From: Kibdelosporangium sp. MJ126-NF4
Lineage (GTDB): Bacteria > Actinomycetota > Actinomycetes > Mycobacteriales > Pseudonocardiaceae
Assembly: GCF_000826545.1 (NCBI RefSeq)
Contig: NZ_CDME01000002.1
Location: 992,001 to 1,056,000 of the forward strand
Reading direction: 5' to 3'
DNA: 64,000 nt
Position 1 is the first letter of the stretch. Every line of letters starts with the position of its first letter. The position numbers were made by a program, and so were the translations under genes. The notes beneath the pieces are model-generated. The model searched no databases. It was given only the letters and a program-made list of their open reading frames with translations, and was not told the origin of the DNA. Of the stretch, positions 56,534-64,000 are shown piece by piece.

Positions 56534-57904
56534 ATGGAACAGCGGTTGCTGACAGGCGAGTTTGTGGACTTCGACGGTGACATCCTGCCAGCCTCGCTGC
56601 TGCGCGACATTCTTGTTGACGACGATCGGCTGGATCTGCGCGGCGTCCGTGTCCGGAACGCGCGCATCGACGGTCAGCTCGATCTCTGTGACATCTCGAT
56701 GAGCCGACCGCTGGTGCTGCGCGACTGTGTGACCGATTCGCCTGTGTTGCTTGATCGCGCACGGATCTCGTCGCTGGATCTGACCGGGCTCGTCGCGCCC
56801 GCGGTCAGCGCGCCCTGGCTTCGGCTGGAGCACTACCTGCTGCTGTCGGACGCGCAGCTGGAGAACGGTACGGAGGAGTGGGCGGTCAACCTCGCCGAGG
56901 CCAACATCGGCAGTCACGTCTCCCTGTCAGGGGCACGGTTGGCGGGCGGTTCCGAATTCTCCCTGTACGCGCCCAAACTCCGCACCGGTAGTCACGTGTA
57001 CCTCACCAAGGTCAAGGCAACCGGCACAGTCCGGATCGACGGGGCCCGGATCGGGGGAAACCTGCACTGCGGCGGTTCGCAGTTCGGGTCGACGACCAGC
57101 GCGGCACTCAACGCCGTCGACATGCACGTGGAGGAAAGTGTCTTTCTCGACAAGGGTTTTCAGGCAACGTCGGCAACCTGGGCGGCCGTGCGCATCCGTG
57201 GCGCGCGCGTCGGCGGTCAACTGGTGCTGCGGGACGGGCGAGCGACCGGGCAGGTCGCCCTGGACGTCAAACATGTGAAGGTCGGGATGGAAGTCCTGTT
57301 CCCGGCGAGCTTCCCCGAAGGGATCGTCGACCTCGACGGGTTGACCTACACCAGCCTTCCCCGTGATTCCACTTTGGACGAATGGCTCGACCTGCTGGCC
57401 AACCGGACCCCGCGCTACGCCAGCCAGCCGTACCTGCAACTCGCCGCGGCGCACCAGGCCGCGGGGCACGAACGCGATGTCCGGCGGATCCGCGTCGCCC
57501 AGCAGAAGGACCTGCTCCGCCGCGGACAACTCACTGCCTGGAGCCGACTCTGGCATCGGACAACCGGTGTGACAGTCGGCTTCGGATACCGTCCGGCCAC
57601 AGCACTCGTGTGGTTCGCGGCCACGCTCGCGACAGCGATTCTCCTCGTGGCCGCAGTCGCGGGACCGGCCGGGCTGGTCCGCAGCGCGTCCGGTGGTTGC
57701 TCGCTCGTTGAGCAAGTCGGTCTTGCGCTCAACTCAGCCACCCCGCTGATCAAACCGGACGGTCAACAACGCTGCCAGATCGTCACCTCGAGCGGACTCG
57801 GTCAGTTCGTGGTTGTCGGGACATGGATCCTGCAAGGCTTTGCCTGGGCGTTCACCACACTGTTCGTCGCGGGCTTCACCGGCCTGGTCCGCAAAACCAC
57901 CTGA
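56534..57904 (+). CDS. Solenoid membrane protein (often annotated membrane-associated oxidoreductase)
   Basis: 456 residues. Residues about 30-270 are short beta-rich repeats of pentapeptide-like regularity (RLDLRGVRVRNARIDGQLDLCDI, GARLAGGSEFSLYAP, IDGARIGGNLHCGGSQFG, IRGARVGGQLVLRDGRATG). A helical linker with Arg/Gln follows (RRIRVAQQKDLLRRGQL), and two hydrophobic segments near the C-terminus (ALVWFAATLATAILLVAAVAG, WILQGFAWAFTTLFVAGFTGL). No redox motif is visible, so I doubt the oxidoreductase label used for such proteins. Probably a scaffold on the cytoplasmic face of the membrane. Confidence 0.7.
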   Translation: MEQRLLTGEFVDFDGDILPASLLRDILVDDDRLDLRGVRVRNARIDGQLDLCDISMSRPLVLRDCVTDSPVLLDRARISSLDLTGLVAPAVSAPWLRLEHYLLLSDAQLENGTEEWAVNLAEANIGSHVSLSGARLAGGSEFSLYAPKLRTGSHVYLTKVKATGTVRIDGARIGGNLHCGGSQFGSTTSAALNAVDMHVEESVFLDKGFQATSATWAAVRIRGARVGGQLVLRDGRATGQVALDVKHVKVGMEVLFPASFPEGIVDLDGLTYTSLPRDSTLDEWLDLLANRTPRYASQPYLQLAAAHQAAGHERDVRRIRVAQQKDLLRRGQLTAWSRLWHRTTGVTVGFGYRPATALVWFAATLATAILLVAAVAGPAGLVRSASGGCSLVEQVGLALNSATPLIKPDGQQRCQIVTSSGLGQFVVVGTWILQGFAWAFTTLFVAGFTGLVRKTT

Positions 57905-57911
57905 GCGCGCC

Positions 57912-58034
57912 TCAACGGGGTAGCCGCAGGTGGAAGCGTAGGACGCGTGTCGTGTTCGCGATCAGCTCGGCGTCCGCGCGGCGGCTGATCGCGAACAGCA
58001 ACGACGCGAGGTCGTTGGCGGCACCGGCTTGGGC
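57912..58034 (-). pseudogene. Possible 3' remnant of a gene
   Basis: The minus strand encodes about 36 protein-like residues (AANDLASLLFAISRRADAELIANTTRVLRF then HLRLPR and a stop) with no start codon or plausible upstream continuation. It could be the end of a decayed gene. The evidence is only amino-acid plausibility. Confidence 0.25.
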
Positions 58035-58137
58035 ACGCCGTTTTCGAAGTCGCCGCCACGGCAATGACCCAACCATGTGGCTTGCGGCCGCGTCGCACAC
58101 TGGTAGCCACCGCCGACACGCTGGGAGTTGACGTGAC

Positions 58138-58782
58138 ATGGCGATCACGACATGGGTCCAGGCAGCCGGAACCCTGTTACTCGGGCTCGTCGGCCTCTGG
58201 TTCGCCCACAACTACCGTCGGCAGATCCGCCTGAAACTCGCGGAACGCCAAGTCGAGTCCTACATGCGACTCTGGACGTTGACCGCGTCGGCAACTCCGT
58301 TCCGCACCACACCACTGCAGCCTGCCGAGCTGACGAAGCTCTACGACGACATGGGCAGGTGGTACTTCGACGACGGCGACGGCATGCTCGCCTCCGCCGC
58401 CGTCCGCAATCTGTTCGTCGGCGTCCACACCAATCTCACCTGCCCGATCGCCGCGATGAAGCCGTCCGTCCTGGCCGCACAACTCGTTGCGCTGCCCCAC
58501 GCCGAGGCCGAACGGCGTCGCGGCTGCGCGGTCATCCGCCAAGTGTCCCTCCTGCGAACCCAGCTGAAGAGGGACCTCGCCATGCACTTCGGCGTCGACT
58601 ACTACAGCGACCTGCACCCCGAGGACCGCGCGTTCCTCGTCAGCTGCGGTATGTCACCTCGGCGTCGGCCATGGCGAGGACCGTGGCTGCGCCCAGCCGA
58701 CCGGACAACCGTCAACGCCTGCGTGTGTGGCGCCTGCCCGGGTGTCAGCGGTGGGTGTCGAACTTCAGATCACCGCGGGTGA
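58138..58782 (+). CDS. Membrane-anchored hypothetical protein
   Basis: 214 residues. One N-terminal hydrophobic helix (TWVQAAGTLLLGLVGLWFAHNY) followed by a basic stretch (RRQIRLKLAERQVESYMRLW) and a soluble helical domain (ELTKLYDDMGRWYFDDGDGMLASAAVRNLFVGV). The pattern resembles uncharacterised actinomycete proteins with a single anchor. The last 40 residues are Cys/Arg-rich and partly overlap the convergent aldo/keto reductase by 38 nt, so the true end may be degenerate. No regulator adjacent. Confidence 0.6.
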   Translation: MAITTWVQAAGTLLLGLVGLWFAHNYRRQIRLKLAERQVESYMRLWTLTASATPFRTTPLQPAELTKLYDDMGRWYFDDGDGMLASAAVRNLFVGVHTNLTCPIAAMKPSVLAAQLVALPHAEAERRRGCAVIRQVSLLRTQLKRDLAMHFGVDYYSDLHPEDRAFLVSCGMSPRRRPWRGPWLRPADRTTVNACVCGACPGVSGGCRTSDHRG

Positions 58783-59809
58783 GTGTGCGGGCCCTGGCAC
58801 TGGCGAGCATGTCGTGCGGGAAGCCGTGTCCGGTCGCGCTGGCCTCGTCGAGGCGGGCCAGCTGGGAGGCAGTGAAGTCGACCTCCAGTGCACCCAGGTT
58901 GTCCTCCAGTTGCGCGGGGGTGCGGGCGCCGATGACCGGTGCTGTCACGCCCGGGTTCCGCAGCGTCCACGCCAGCCCGACCTGGGCGGGTGTGCGGCCC
59001 AGTTCCGCGGCGACCTCTTTCACAACCTCGACGATGCCGAGGTTGCGGGCGGTGAGCGCGCCGCTGGCGACAGTGACGCTCTTGCGAGTGCCGTCGTCGG
59101 AAGCGGAGTTCACCACGGTTGCGTCGTCGCGGCTGTACTTGCCGGTCAGCACCCCACCCGCCAGCGGCGACCACGGGACCACGCCCAGCCCCATCTCGCG
59201 TGCCATCGGGATCAGGTCACGTTCGCCGGTTCGCTCGATCAGGTTGTATTCGATCTGCAGCGCCACCAGCGGCGACCAGCCGCGCAGGTCGGCGATCGCC
59301 TGCATGCGCGACACCTGCCAGGCCGGGGCGTTGGAGATCGCCACGTACAGGACCTTGCCCTGCCGGACCAGATCGTCCATGCCACGCAGGATCTCGTCGA
59401 CCGGTGTCGTGAAATCCCACAGATGAAGGTAGAACAGATCGATGTAATCCGTGTTCAACCGTCGCAGACTGGTTTCCACCGACGCGAACATGTTCTTGCG
59501 GTGCGGACCGCCGGAATTCGGGTCGCCCGGTCGGCGCAGCGTCGAGTATTTCGTCGCCAGCACCAGGCTTTCGCGGTTGTCGCGGGTGAATTCACCCAAC
59601 AGGCGCTCGGAGCTGCCATCGGTGTACGTGCTGGCGGTGTCGATGAAGTTGCCGCCGCGCTCGACGTAGACGTCGAACAGCTTGCGTGCCTCGTCCTGCT
59701 CGGCGCCCCAGCCCCACTCGGTGCCGAAGGTCGCCGCGCCCAGTGCCAGCGGTGACACCCGCAGGCCGGAACGGCCCAGCAGTCGGTAGGTGTCGAGAGT
59801 GAGCGACAT
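58745..59809 (-). CDS. Aldo/keto reductase
   Basis: 354 residues, TIM-barrel. The catalytic tetrad is visible: Asp in GNFIDTASTYTDG with Tyr following, Lys in LVLATKYST, His in IDLFYLHLWD. The NADPH-binding C-terminal motif is GVTAPVIGARTPAQLEDNLGAL. The opening YRLLGRSGLRVSPLALGAATFG is that of the YajO/Tas-like AKR group. It reduces aldehydes or ketones. Divergent from the sensor kinase, with a 23-bp palindrome in the 208-nt gap. Confidence 0.92.
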   Translation of the reverse strand: MSLTLDTYRLLGRSGLRVSPLALGAATFGTEWGWGAEQDEARKLFDVYVERGGNFIDTASTYTDGSSERLLGEFTRDNRESLVLATKYSTLRRPGDPNSGGPHRKNMFASVETSLRRLNTDYIDLFYLHLWDFTTPVDEILRGMDDLVRQGKVLYVAISNAPAWQVSRMQAIADLRGWSPLVALQIEYNLIERTGERDLIPMAREMGLGVVPWSPLAGGVLTGKYSRDDATVVNSASDDGTRKSVTVASGALTARNLGIVEVVKEVAAELGRTPAQVGLAWTLRNPGVTAPVIGARTPAQLEDNLGALEVDFTASQLARLDEASATGHGFPHDMLASARARTLTRGDLKFDTHR

Positions 59810-59973
59810 CGGGTTCTCCTGTGCTTGTGATCCGTTGTCGAGAAGACGTCGACGGAAGAAGGTCCGAGATGCGGCAAGCGCGAATTCTCGAAGAAATCGC
59901 GGTTGGCACCTCGTCGAACTGTTTCACGGTACGTCCGGAAAAGAGTGAGGCGCAAAGACGAAATGTCAGCAGG

Positions 59974-59996
59974 TGCCATAGGAAGTTCCTATGGCA
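59974..59996. promoter_or_regulatory. 23-bp perfect palindrome upstream of the sensor kinase
   Basis: Arms TGCCATAGGAA and TTCCTATGGCA around one central G. It ends 8 nt before the -10 TACGTT (60005-60010), so it covers the expected -35. A bound protein would therefore repress, or directly contact RNA polymerase. The in-frame ATG at 59991 lies inside the palindrome, another reason to prefer 60018. Confidence 0.75.
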
Positions 59997-60004
59997 TCCT
60001 CGGC

Positions 60005-60010
60005 TACGTT
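60005..60010 (+). promoter_or_regulatory. -10 hexamer of a likely leaderless promoter
   Basis: TACGTT ends 7 nt before the ATG at 60018; no Shine-Dalgarno sequence. Confidence 0.5.
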
Positions 60011-60017
60011 GTCCGGT

Positions 60018-61304
60018 ATGACCGAGGCGGGCATTGACGAGCGCACGTGGGCCATGTGGCGACGGCCGTCGCCCACGCGCGTCGAGCAGCGGCACGACGT
60101 GTGGATCGCCGTGGCGGTCATGGCCGGTGCCGTGGCGGCGATGGTCCTGATCAACAGCATGGGCGCGTTCGTGTTGGGCAAGGCCCCCGCGTTGTGGGAG
60201 CAGCTTGTCTGGGCCGCGGTGCTCACGCTGCCGCTGTCCGTGCGGCGCAGGTTCCCACTGGTGGTGCTCGTCGTGATCGGCGTGCTGTTCATCGCGGCGC
60301 AGGCCCGGCGCATCGGCGACAACGTCATGCCCTCCGTCGCGCTGTTCATCGCGATCTACACCGTCGGCGCCTGGGAACAGAACCGCGTCTGGGCTCGGTG
60401 GTCACGCGTCGGGGTGATCGTGGCCATGTTCATCTGGCTCGCGTACAACATGGTGACCGCGATGGGGCAGCCACCCACGCTGTTCGAGAACGCGTCCGGT
60501 CCGTTCGACCCGCATGTGGCGAACGTGTTGTACGGCATCGCCTACAACCTGATGTACTTCCTCGGCGCGTACTTCTTCGGCAACGTGGCCTGGATGTCAG
60601 CGCGCCGACGAGCGGAACTCGTGCAGCGTGCCGAGGAACTCCGGCTCTCGCAGGAGCAGAACACCCGGGGCGCGATCGTGGCCGAACGGGTCCGCATCGC
60701 GCGTGACCTGCATGACGTCGTCGCCCACCATGTCTCGGTGATGGGCGTGCAGGCAGGCGCCGCGCGCCGGGTGCTCGGCAAGGACCCGGACGTGGCGAGC
60801 GAGGCGCTGCGAACGGTCGAACAGACCGCGCGCACGGCCATCAACGAACTGCGGGGCCTGCTGGGAGTCCTGCGTGCCGAGGACACCGAGGTGCCGCAGA
60901 CCCACGTGGCCTCGCCAGGGCTCGACCAGTTGCCGGAGCTGGTCGCCGCCGCGCGCAACGCCGGAATCGAGGTGGCGCACGGCGTGTACGGCGAGCCGCG
61001 CCCCATTCCGCAGGCCGTGGCGCTGTCGGCGTACCGCGTTGTACAGGAGGCGTTGACCAACGTGGTGAAACACGCGGGTGCCCGCACGGCTGACGTCCGG
61101 GTGCGTTTCCTCGACACCGCGTTGGAGGTCGAGGTCACCGACGACGGCAGGGGCCCGGCGAAGAACGGCACTCAGCGGGCAGCGAGCGGGTTCGGCCTGC
61201 TGGGGATGCGGGAACGGGTCGCGGTGCACGGTGGTGAGCTGGAGGCCGGGCCACGCCGGGACGGCGGCTACCGTGTCCGGGTCAGCATGCCGACCGGGCA
61301 GTGA
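60018..61304 (+). CDS. NarL-type sensor histidine kinase (HisKA_3)
   Basis: 428 residues. Five or six N-terminal hydrophobic segments (about 30-190) form the membrane sensor. They are followed by the dimerisation helix with the phosphorylated His in RVRIARDLHDVVAHHVSVMGVQAGAARRVL, and an HATPase domain (VVQEALTNVVKHAGA, VTDDGRGP, GFGLLGMRERVAVHGGELEAG). This is the DesK/NarX class. It pairs with the response regulator 12 nt downstream. The small sensor without a large extracellular loop suggests that it senses a membrane-located signal. ATG at 60018 by promoter spacing. Confidence 0.92.
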   Translation: MTEAGIDERTWAMWRRPSPTRVEQRHDVWIAVAVMAGAVAAMVLINSMGAFVLGKAPALWEQLVWAAVLTLPLSVRRRFPLVVLVVIGVLFIAAQARRIGDNVMPSVALFIAIYTVGAWEQNRVWARWSRVGVIVAMFIWLAYNMVTAMGQPPTLFENASGPFDPHVANVLYGIAYNLMYFLGAYFFGNVAWMSARRRAELVQRAEELRLSQEQNTRGAIVAERVRIARDLHDVVAHHVSVMGVQAGAARRVLGKDPDVASEALRTVEQTARTAINELRGLLGVLRAEDTEVPQTHVASPGLDQLPELVAAARNAGIEVAHGVYGEPRPIPQAVALSAYRVVQEALTNVVKHAGARTADVRVRFLDTALEVEVTDDGRGPAKNGTQRAASGFGLLGMRERVAVHGGELEAGPRRDGGYRVRVSMPTGQ

Positions 61305-61315
61305 AGGAGGGCCTT

Positions 61316-61963
61316 GTGACGCTGCGGGTGGTACTCGCGGACGACCACGACCTGGTCAGGGTCGGGTTCCGGGTGATACTCGGCGCCGAGGACGACATCG
61401 AGGTCGTCGGCGAGGCGGGGGACGGCCTCGCTGCGGTCGAGATGGTCACCCGGCTGCGCCCGGACGTGGTGCTGATGGACGTGCAGATGCCCGGCATCGA
61501 CGGCCTCGAGGCCACCCGGCGCGTGGTCGACGTGGCCAAGGTCGTCATCCTCACCACGTTCGACCGGGAGGACTACCTGTTCGAGGCGCTGCGCGCGGGC
61601 GCGAGCGGGTTCCTGCTCAAGAACGCCTCACCGGAGGACCTCGTGGACGCGGTCCGTGTGGTGGCCCGCGGTGACGCGTTGCTTTCGCCGGAGGTCACCC
61701 GGCGCGTGATCGCGAAGTTCAGCGGATCCGAGCCCGCCGCGCCGCTGAACCGCCCGCCGGAGCTGACCGACCGCGAGTGCGAGGTGCTCATCCACCTGGC
61801 CCGTGGCGCCAGCAACGCCGAGATCGCCAAGGAACTGTTCCTCGGCGAGACCACGGTGAAGACGCACGTGTCGCGGATCCTCACCAAGCTCGGGGTTCGT
61901 GACCGTACGCACGCGGTCGTGTACGCCTACGAGAACGGGATCGTCGCACCGGGACGGTCGTAG
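61316..61963 (+). CDS. NarL-family response regulator
   Basis: 215 residues, GTG start with AAGGAGG 6 nt upstream; an earlier in-frame GTG at 61301 lies inside the kinase stop and has none. Receiver domain with phospho-acceptor Asp in VVLMDVQMPG, Thr in VVILTTFD and Lys in FLLKNASPE; LuxR-type output LTDRECEVLIHLARGASNAEIAKELFLGETTVKTHVSRILTKLGVRDR. Cognate partner of the kinase upstream. Its likely targets are the ABC transporter downstream and its own operon. Confidence 0.94.
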   Translation: MTLRVVLADDHDLVRVGFRVILGAEDDIEVVGEAGDGLAAVEMVTRLRPDVVLMDVQMPGIDGLEATRRVVDVAKVVILTTFDREDYLFEALRAGASGFLLKNASPEDLVDAVRVVARGDALLSPEVTRRVIAKFSGSEPAAPLNRPPELTDRECEVLIHLARGASNAEIAKELFLGETTVKTHVSRILTKLGVRDRTHAVVYAYENGIVAPGRS

Positions 61964-61970
61964 TGATCGA

Positions 61971-61990
61971 CATCCTCCGCTCGGAGGATG
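61971..61990. promoter_or_regulatory. CATCCTCC inverted repeat before the ABC transporter
   Basis: CATCCTCC-GCTC-GGAGGATG, perfect 8-bp arms, 8 nt after the response-regulator stop and 45 nt before the ABC -10 hexamer. It could be the response-regulator binding site for the transporter promoter, or a terminator without a T-tract. The distance upstream of the -10 fits an activator site. Confidence 0.55.
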
Positions 61991-62034
61991 CCCGGCGGGT
62001 CGCGCGCCGGACGCGCGGGTGGACACGCTGTTCC

Positions 62035-62040
62035 TAGCCT
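62035..62040 (+). promoter_or_regulatory. -10 hexamer of a likely leaderless promoter
   Basis: TAGCCT ends 7 nt before the ATG at 62048; no Shine-Dalgarno sequence. Confidence 0.5.
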
Positions 62041-62047
62041 TGCGGGC

Positions 62048-62929
62048 ATGTTGAAGGTGACATCGGTCAGCCGGAGTTTCGGCGACCACCGGGTCCTCGA
62101 CGGGATCTCGTTCGACGTCCACCCCGGACGGATGACGGGCTTCCTCGGTGCCAACGGATCCGGCAAGACGACGACCATGCGGATCATCCTGGGGGTGCTC
62201 GCCCCGCACGGGGGAACCGTGACCTGGCAGGGGGAGCCGATCACGCAACCGGTCCGGCAGGGATTCGGGTACATGCCGGAGGAACGCGGCCTGTACCCGA
62301 AGATGAAGGTGGCCGAGCAGATCATGTGGCTCGGCCAGCTGCACGGACTGTCGTCGCGAAAGGCGAAGGCCAACACCGACAGACTCCTCGACGAACTCGA
62401 GCTGACCGCCCGCGCCGAGGACAAACTGGAGGAACTCTCCCTGGGCAACCAACAGCGCGCCCAGGTCGCGGCCGCGCTCGTGCACGATCCGGCGATGCTG
62501 ATCCTCGACGAGCCGTTCTCCGGCCTCGACCCGATCGCGGTCGACACCGTGCTGCAGGTGCTGCGCGACCGCGCCGCAGGCGGTGTTCCGGTGCTGTTCT
62601 CCAGCCACCAGTTGGCGTTGGTCGAGCGGCTGTGCGACGACCTCGTGATCATCTCCGGCGGCGCGATCACCGCGAGCGGCGGCAGGGAACAACTGCGCGC
62701 CCGGTACGGCACCACCCGGTACGAACTCGTCGTGGACACCGACGCGGGCTGGCTGCGTGACCATCCCGGTGTGCGCATGGTCGAAGTGGACGGTCCACGC
62801 GCGATGTTCGAAGTGGACAACGAGGACACCGACCAGCTGGTGCTGCGGTCGGCGTTGAACCGTGGCGCGGTGCGTAGTTTCACGCCGGTCGTGCCGTCAC
62901 TGGAAGAGATCTTCAAGGAGGCGATCTGA
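62048..62929 (+). CDS. ABC transporter ATP-binding protein (NatA type)
   Basis: 293 residues. Walker A GANGSGKTT, Q-loop region YMPEERGLYPKM, signature written LSLGNQQRAQVAAAL instead of LSGGQ, Walker B AMLILDEPFSGLDP, H-loop SSHQ, and a C-terminal DUF4162-type domain (about 220-293). The LSLGNQQ variant and DUF4162 tail are typical of NatA-like exporters. The stop codon overlaps the permease start by 1 nt (TGATG). Likely controlled by the two-component system upstream. Confidence 0.92.
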   Translation: MLKVTSVSRSFGDHRVLDGISFDVHPGRMTGFLGANGSGKTTTMRIILGVLAPHGGTVTWQGEPITQPVRQGFGYMPEERGLYPKMKVAEQIMWLGQLHGLSSRKAKANTDRLLDELELTARAEDKLEELSLGNQQRAQVAAALVHDPAMLILDEPFSGLDPIAVDTVLQVLRDRAAGGVPVLFSSHQLALVERLCDDLVIISGGAITASGGREQLRARYGTTRYELVVDTDAGWLRDHPGVRMVEVDGPRAMFEVDNEDTDQLVLRSALNRGAVRSFTPVVPSLEEIFKEAI

Positions 62930-63990
62930 TGGCGGCCACCGCGTTCTGGCCTGCGACGAAACTGGTCGCCGAGCGGGAGATCAGGACGTTCGTGCGGCTG
63001 AAGGGATTCTGGATCAGCCTGAGCGTGCTGGTCGCCGGGCTGTTCGCCGCGGCCGTGCTGCCCACGCTGTTCGGCGGGTCCACCCCCAGCGTCGCCGCGG
63101 TCGGCACGGAGGCACGTCAGCTGCTCACCGGCACCGAACTGCAGATCCGCGACGTCCCGGACATCGCCACGGCCGAGCAGCTCGTCCGTTCCGAGGAGGT
63201 GGACGCGGCCGTGGTGCCGGGCCCCAGGGTGATCGCCTTGGACGACCCGCCCACCAGCGTGATCGCCGAGTTGGCGACCGCACCGCCGGTCGACCTGCTC
63301 GCCCCCGCCGCGGTGAGCAAGGGCGTGAAGATACTCGTCATCCAGTTGTTCGCGGTGATCTTCCTGGTGTTCGGCATGGGCGGCGCGGCGATCGCACAAT
63401 CCACAGTGACCGAGAAACAGACCAGGATTGTGGAGATCCTCGTGGCCACCGTGCCCGTGCGGGCGCTGCTGGCAGGCAAAATCCTCGGGCACTGGGTGCT
63501 GACCGTCGGCCAGTTGCTGGTCCTGGCGGTCGCCGCGCCGATCGCGCTGAGCGTGGGCGGACATTCCGCGCTACTGGAGATGGTTGCCCCCGCTCTGGGG
63601 TGGTACGTGCCGTTCCTGTGCGTCGGGTTCGTGTTGATCGCCTCGTTGTGGGCGGTGGCAGGCGCGCTGGTCAGTCGCCAGGAGGACCTGAGCGCCAGCA
63701 TGGGACCGGTGATGCTGCTGGTGATGGGCCCGTACTTCGGTGTGGTGTTCGCCTCCGACAACAACACCGCGATGACCGTGTTGTCCTACTTCCCGTTCTC
63801 GTCGGCGGTCGCGATGCCGGTGCGGCTGTTCACCGGAGACGCGCAGGCGTGGGAAGCGGTGCTGTCACTGGGTGTGTTGGGTGCGACGGTGGTGGCGATC
63901 GTGCTGTTGGCCAGCCGCCTCTACGCGGGTTCGTTGTTGCAGACCGGCGGCAAGGTCGCGTTGCGCAAGGCATGGGCACAGGCGGACTAG
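62929..63990 (+). CDS. ABC-2 permease (NatB type)
   Basis: 353 residues. A first helix (GFWISLSVLVAGLFAAAVLPTLF), a large extracytoplasmic domain (about 50-140), then five or six helices including VIQLFAVIFLVFGMGGAAIAQSTVTEKQTRIVEILVATVP, the NatB signature segment, and VMLLVMGPYFGVVF. It makes the membrane part of the exporter with the preceding ATPase, possibly Na+ or a small toxic molecule by family analogy. The gene ends 10 nt before the window edge. Confidence 0.9.
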   Translation: MAATAFWPATKLVAEREIRTFVRLKGFWISLSVLVAGLFAAAVLPTLFGGSTPSVAAVGTEARQLLTGTELQIRDVPDIATAEQLVRSEEVDAAVVPGPRVIALDDPPTSVIAELATAPPVDLLAPAAVSKGVKILVIQLFAVIFLVFGMGGAAIAQSTVTEKQTRIVEILVATVPVRALLAGKILGHWVLTVGQLLVLAVAAPIALSVGGHSALLEMVAPALGWYVPFLCVGFVLIASLWAVAGALVSRQEDLSASMGPVMLLVMGPYFGVVFASDNNTAMTVLSYFPFSSAVAMPVRLFTGDAQAWEAVLSLGVLGATVVAIVLLASRLYAGSLLQTGGKVALRKAWAQAD

Positions 63991-64000
63991 CCAAGTGCGG

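Noticed and set aside
1..64000. tRNA, rRNA, CRISPR arrays, insertion sequences, integrases
   Set aside because: Looked for T-loop consensus, regularly spaced repeats and transposase motifs by eye; none seen. A tRNAscan or CRISPR finder run would settle this.

Overview
The window is high-GC DNA with many GTG starts (and two likely TTG starts), short or negative gene spacing and actinomycete gene families: Scr1/WhiJ-type XRE-DUF5753 regulators with DUF397, DUF742, NarL-type sensor kinases, small two-domain laccase, ThuA-PKD-DUF1080 proteins. It is a chromosomal segment of an actinomycete, most likely a member of the Pseudonocardiales (inference from family content, not proven). I found no rRNA, tRNA, CRISPR array, transposase, integrase or phage gene. 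The density of single-gene regulators and secreted proteins suggests an accessory chromosome arm.

Layout. 1-3.1 kb: a truncated Uma2-type gene, a TIGR04141/DUF6119 protein with a hairpin over its ribosome binding site, a LuxR-type regulator and a small three-helix protein. 3.2-12.7 kb: an F420-type nitroreductase homologue, divergent NmrA/AraC genes, a universal stress protein, a prolyl oligopeptidase, a LysR/DJ-1 pair, a DUF2199 protein and an orphan DUF742 gene overlapped by a membrane protein on the other strand. 12.9-22.5 kb: GNAT, lipoprotein, DHA2 pump, secreted PQQ-type sugar dehydrogenase, P450/TetR pair, quinone oxidoreductase, secreted aldose epimerase, MarR/thioesterase pair. 22.5-29.2 kb: a PAF-acetylhydrolase-like protein lacking its catalytic Ser and His, a large secreted subtilase, and a divergent pair of XRE-DUF5753 regulators with a DUF397 gene carrying an internal duplication. 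30-33.1 kb: SLC13-type transporter, Cys-rich secreted protein, and a TrmH-family methyltransferase between two near-identical hairpins.

33.1-41.7 kb is the most distinctive part. It is a leftward run of four secreted-protein genes: two-domain laccase; a 1323-residue ThuA/discoidin/sugar-dehydrogenase/PKD/DUF1080 protein; a cupredoxin with six Ig-like repeats; and a beta-solenoid-like protein. The second and third share an unassigned module of about 80 residues. Together they look like an extracellular sugar-oxidising, copper-dependent redox system.

42.3-64 kb: MFS, FAD monooxygenase/metallo-beta-lactamase operon, an XRE-TPR regulator, DHA2 pump/TetR pair, an alpha/beta hydrolase lacking its nucleophile, cyclophilin, a translationally coupled GntR-ABC operon, YeiH transporter, PLP lyase, a solenoid membrane protein, an aldo/keto reductase and a sensor kinase-response regulator-ABC transporter set.

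Two themes recur. At least ten genes have a TANNNT hexamer ending 6-7 nt before the start codon, as expected for leaderless mRNAs, and I used this to choose starts. Most divergent regulator/target pairs have a clear palindrome between them.
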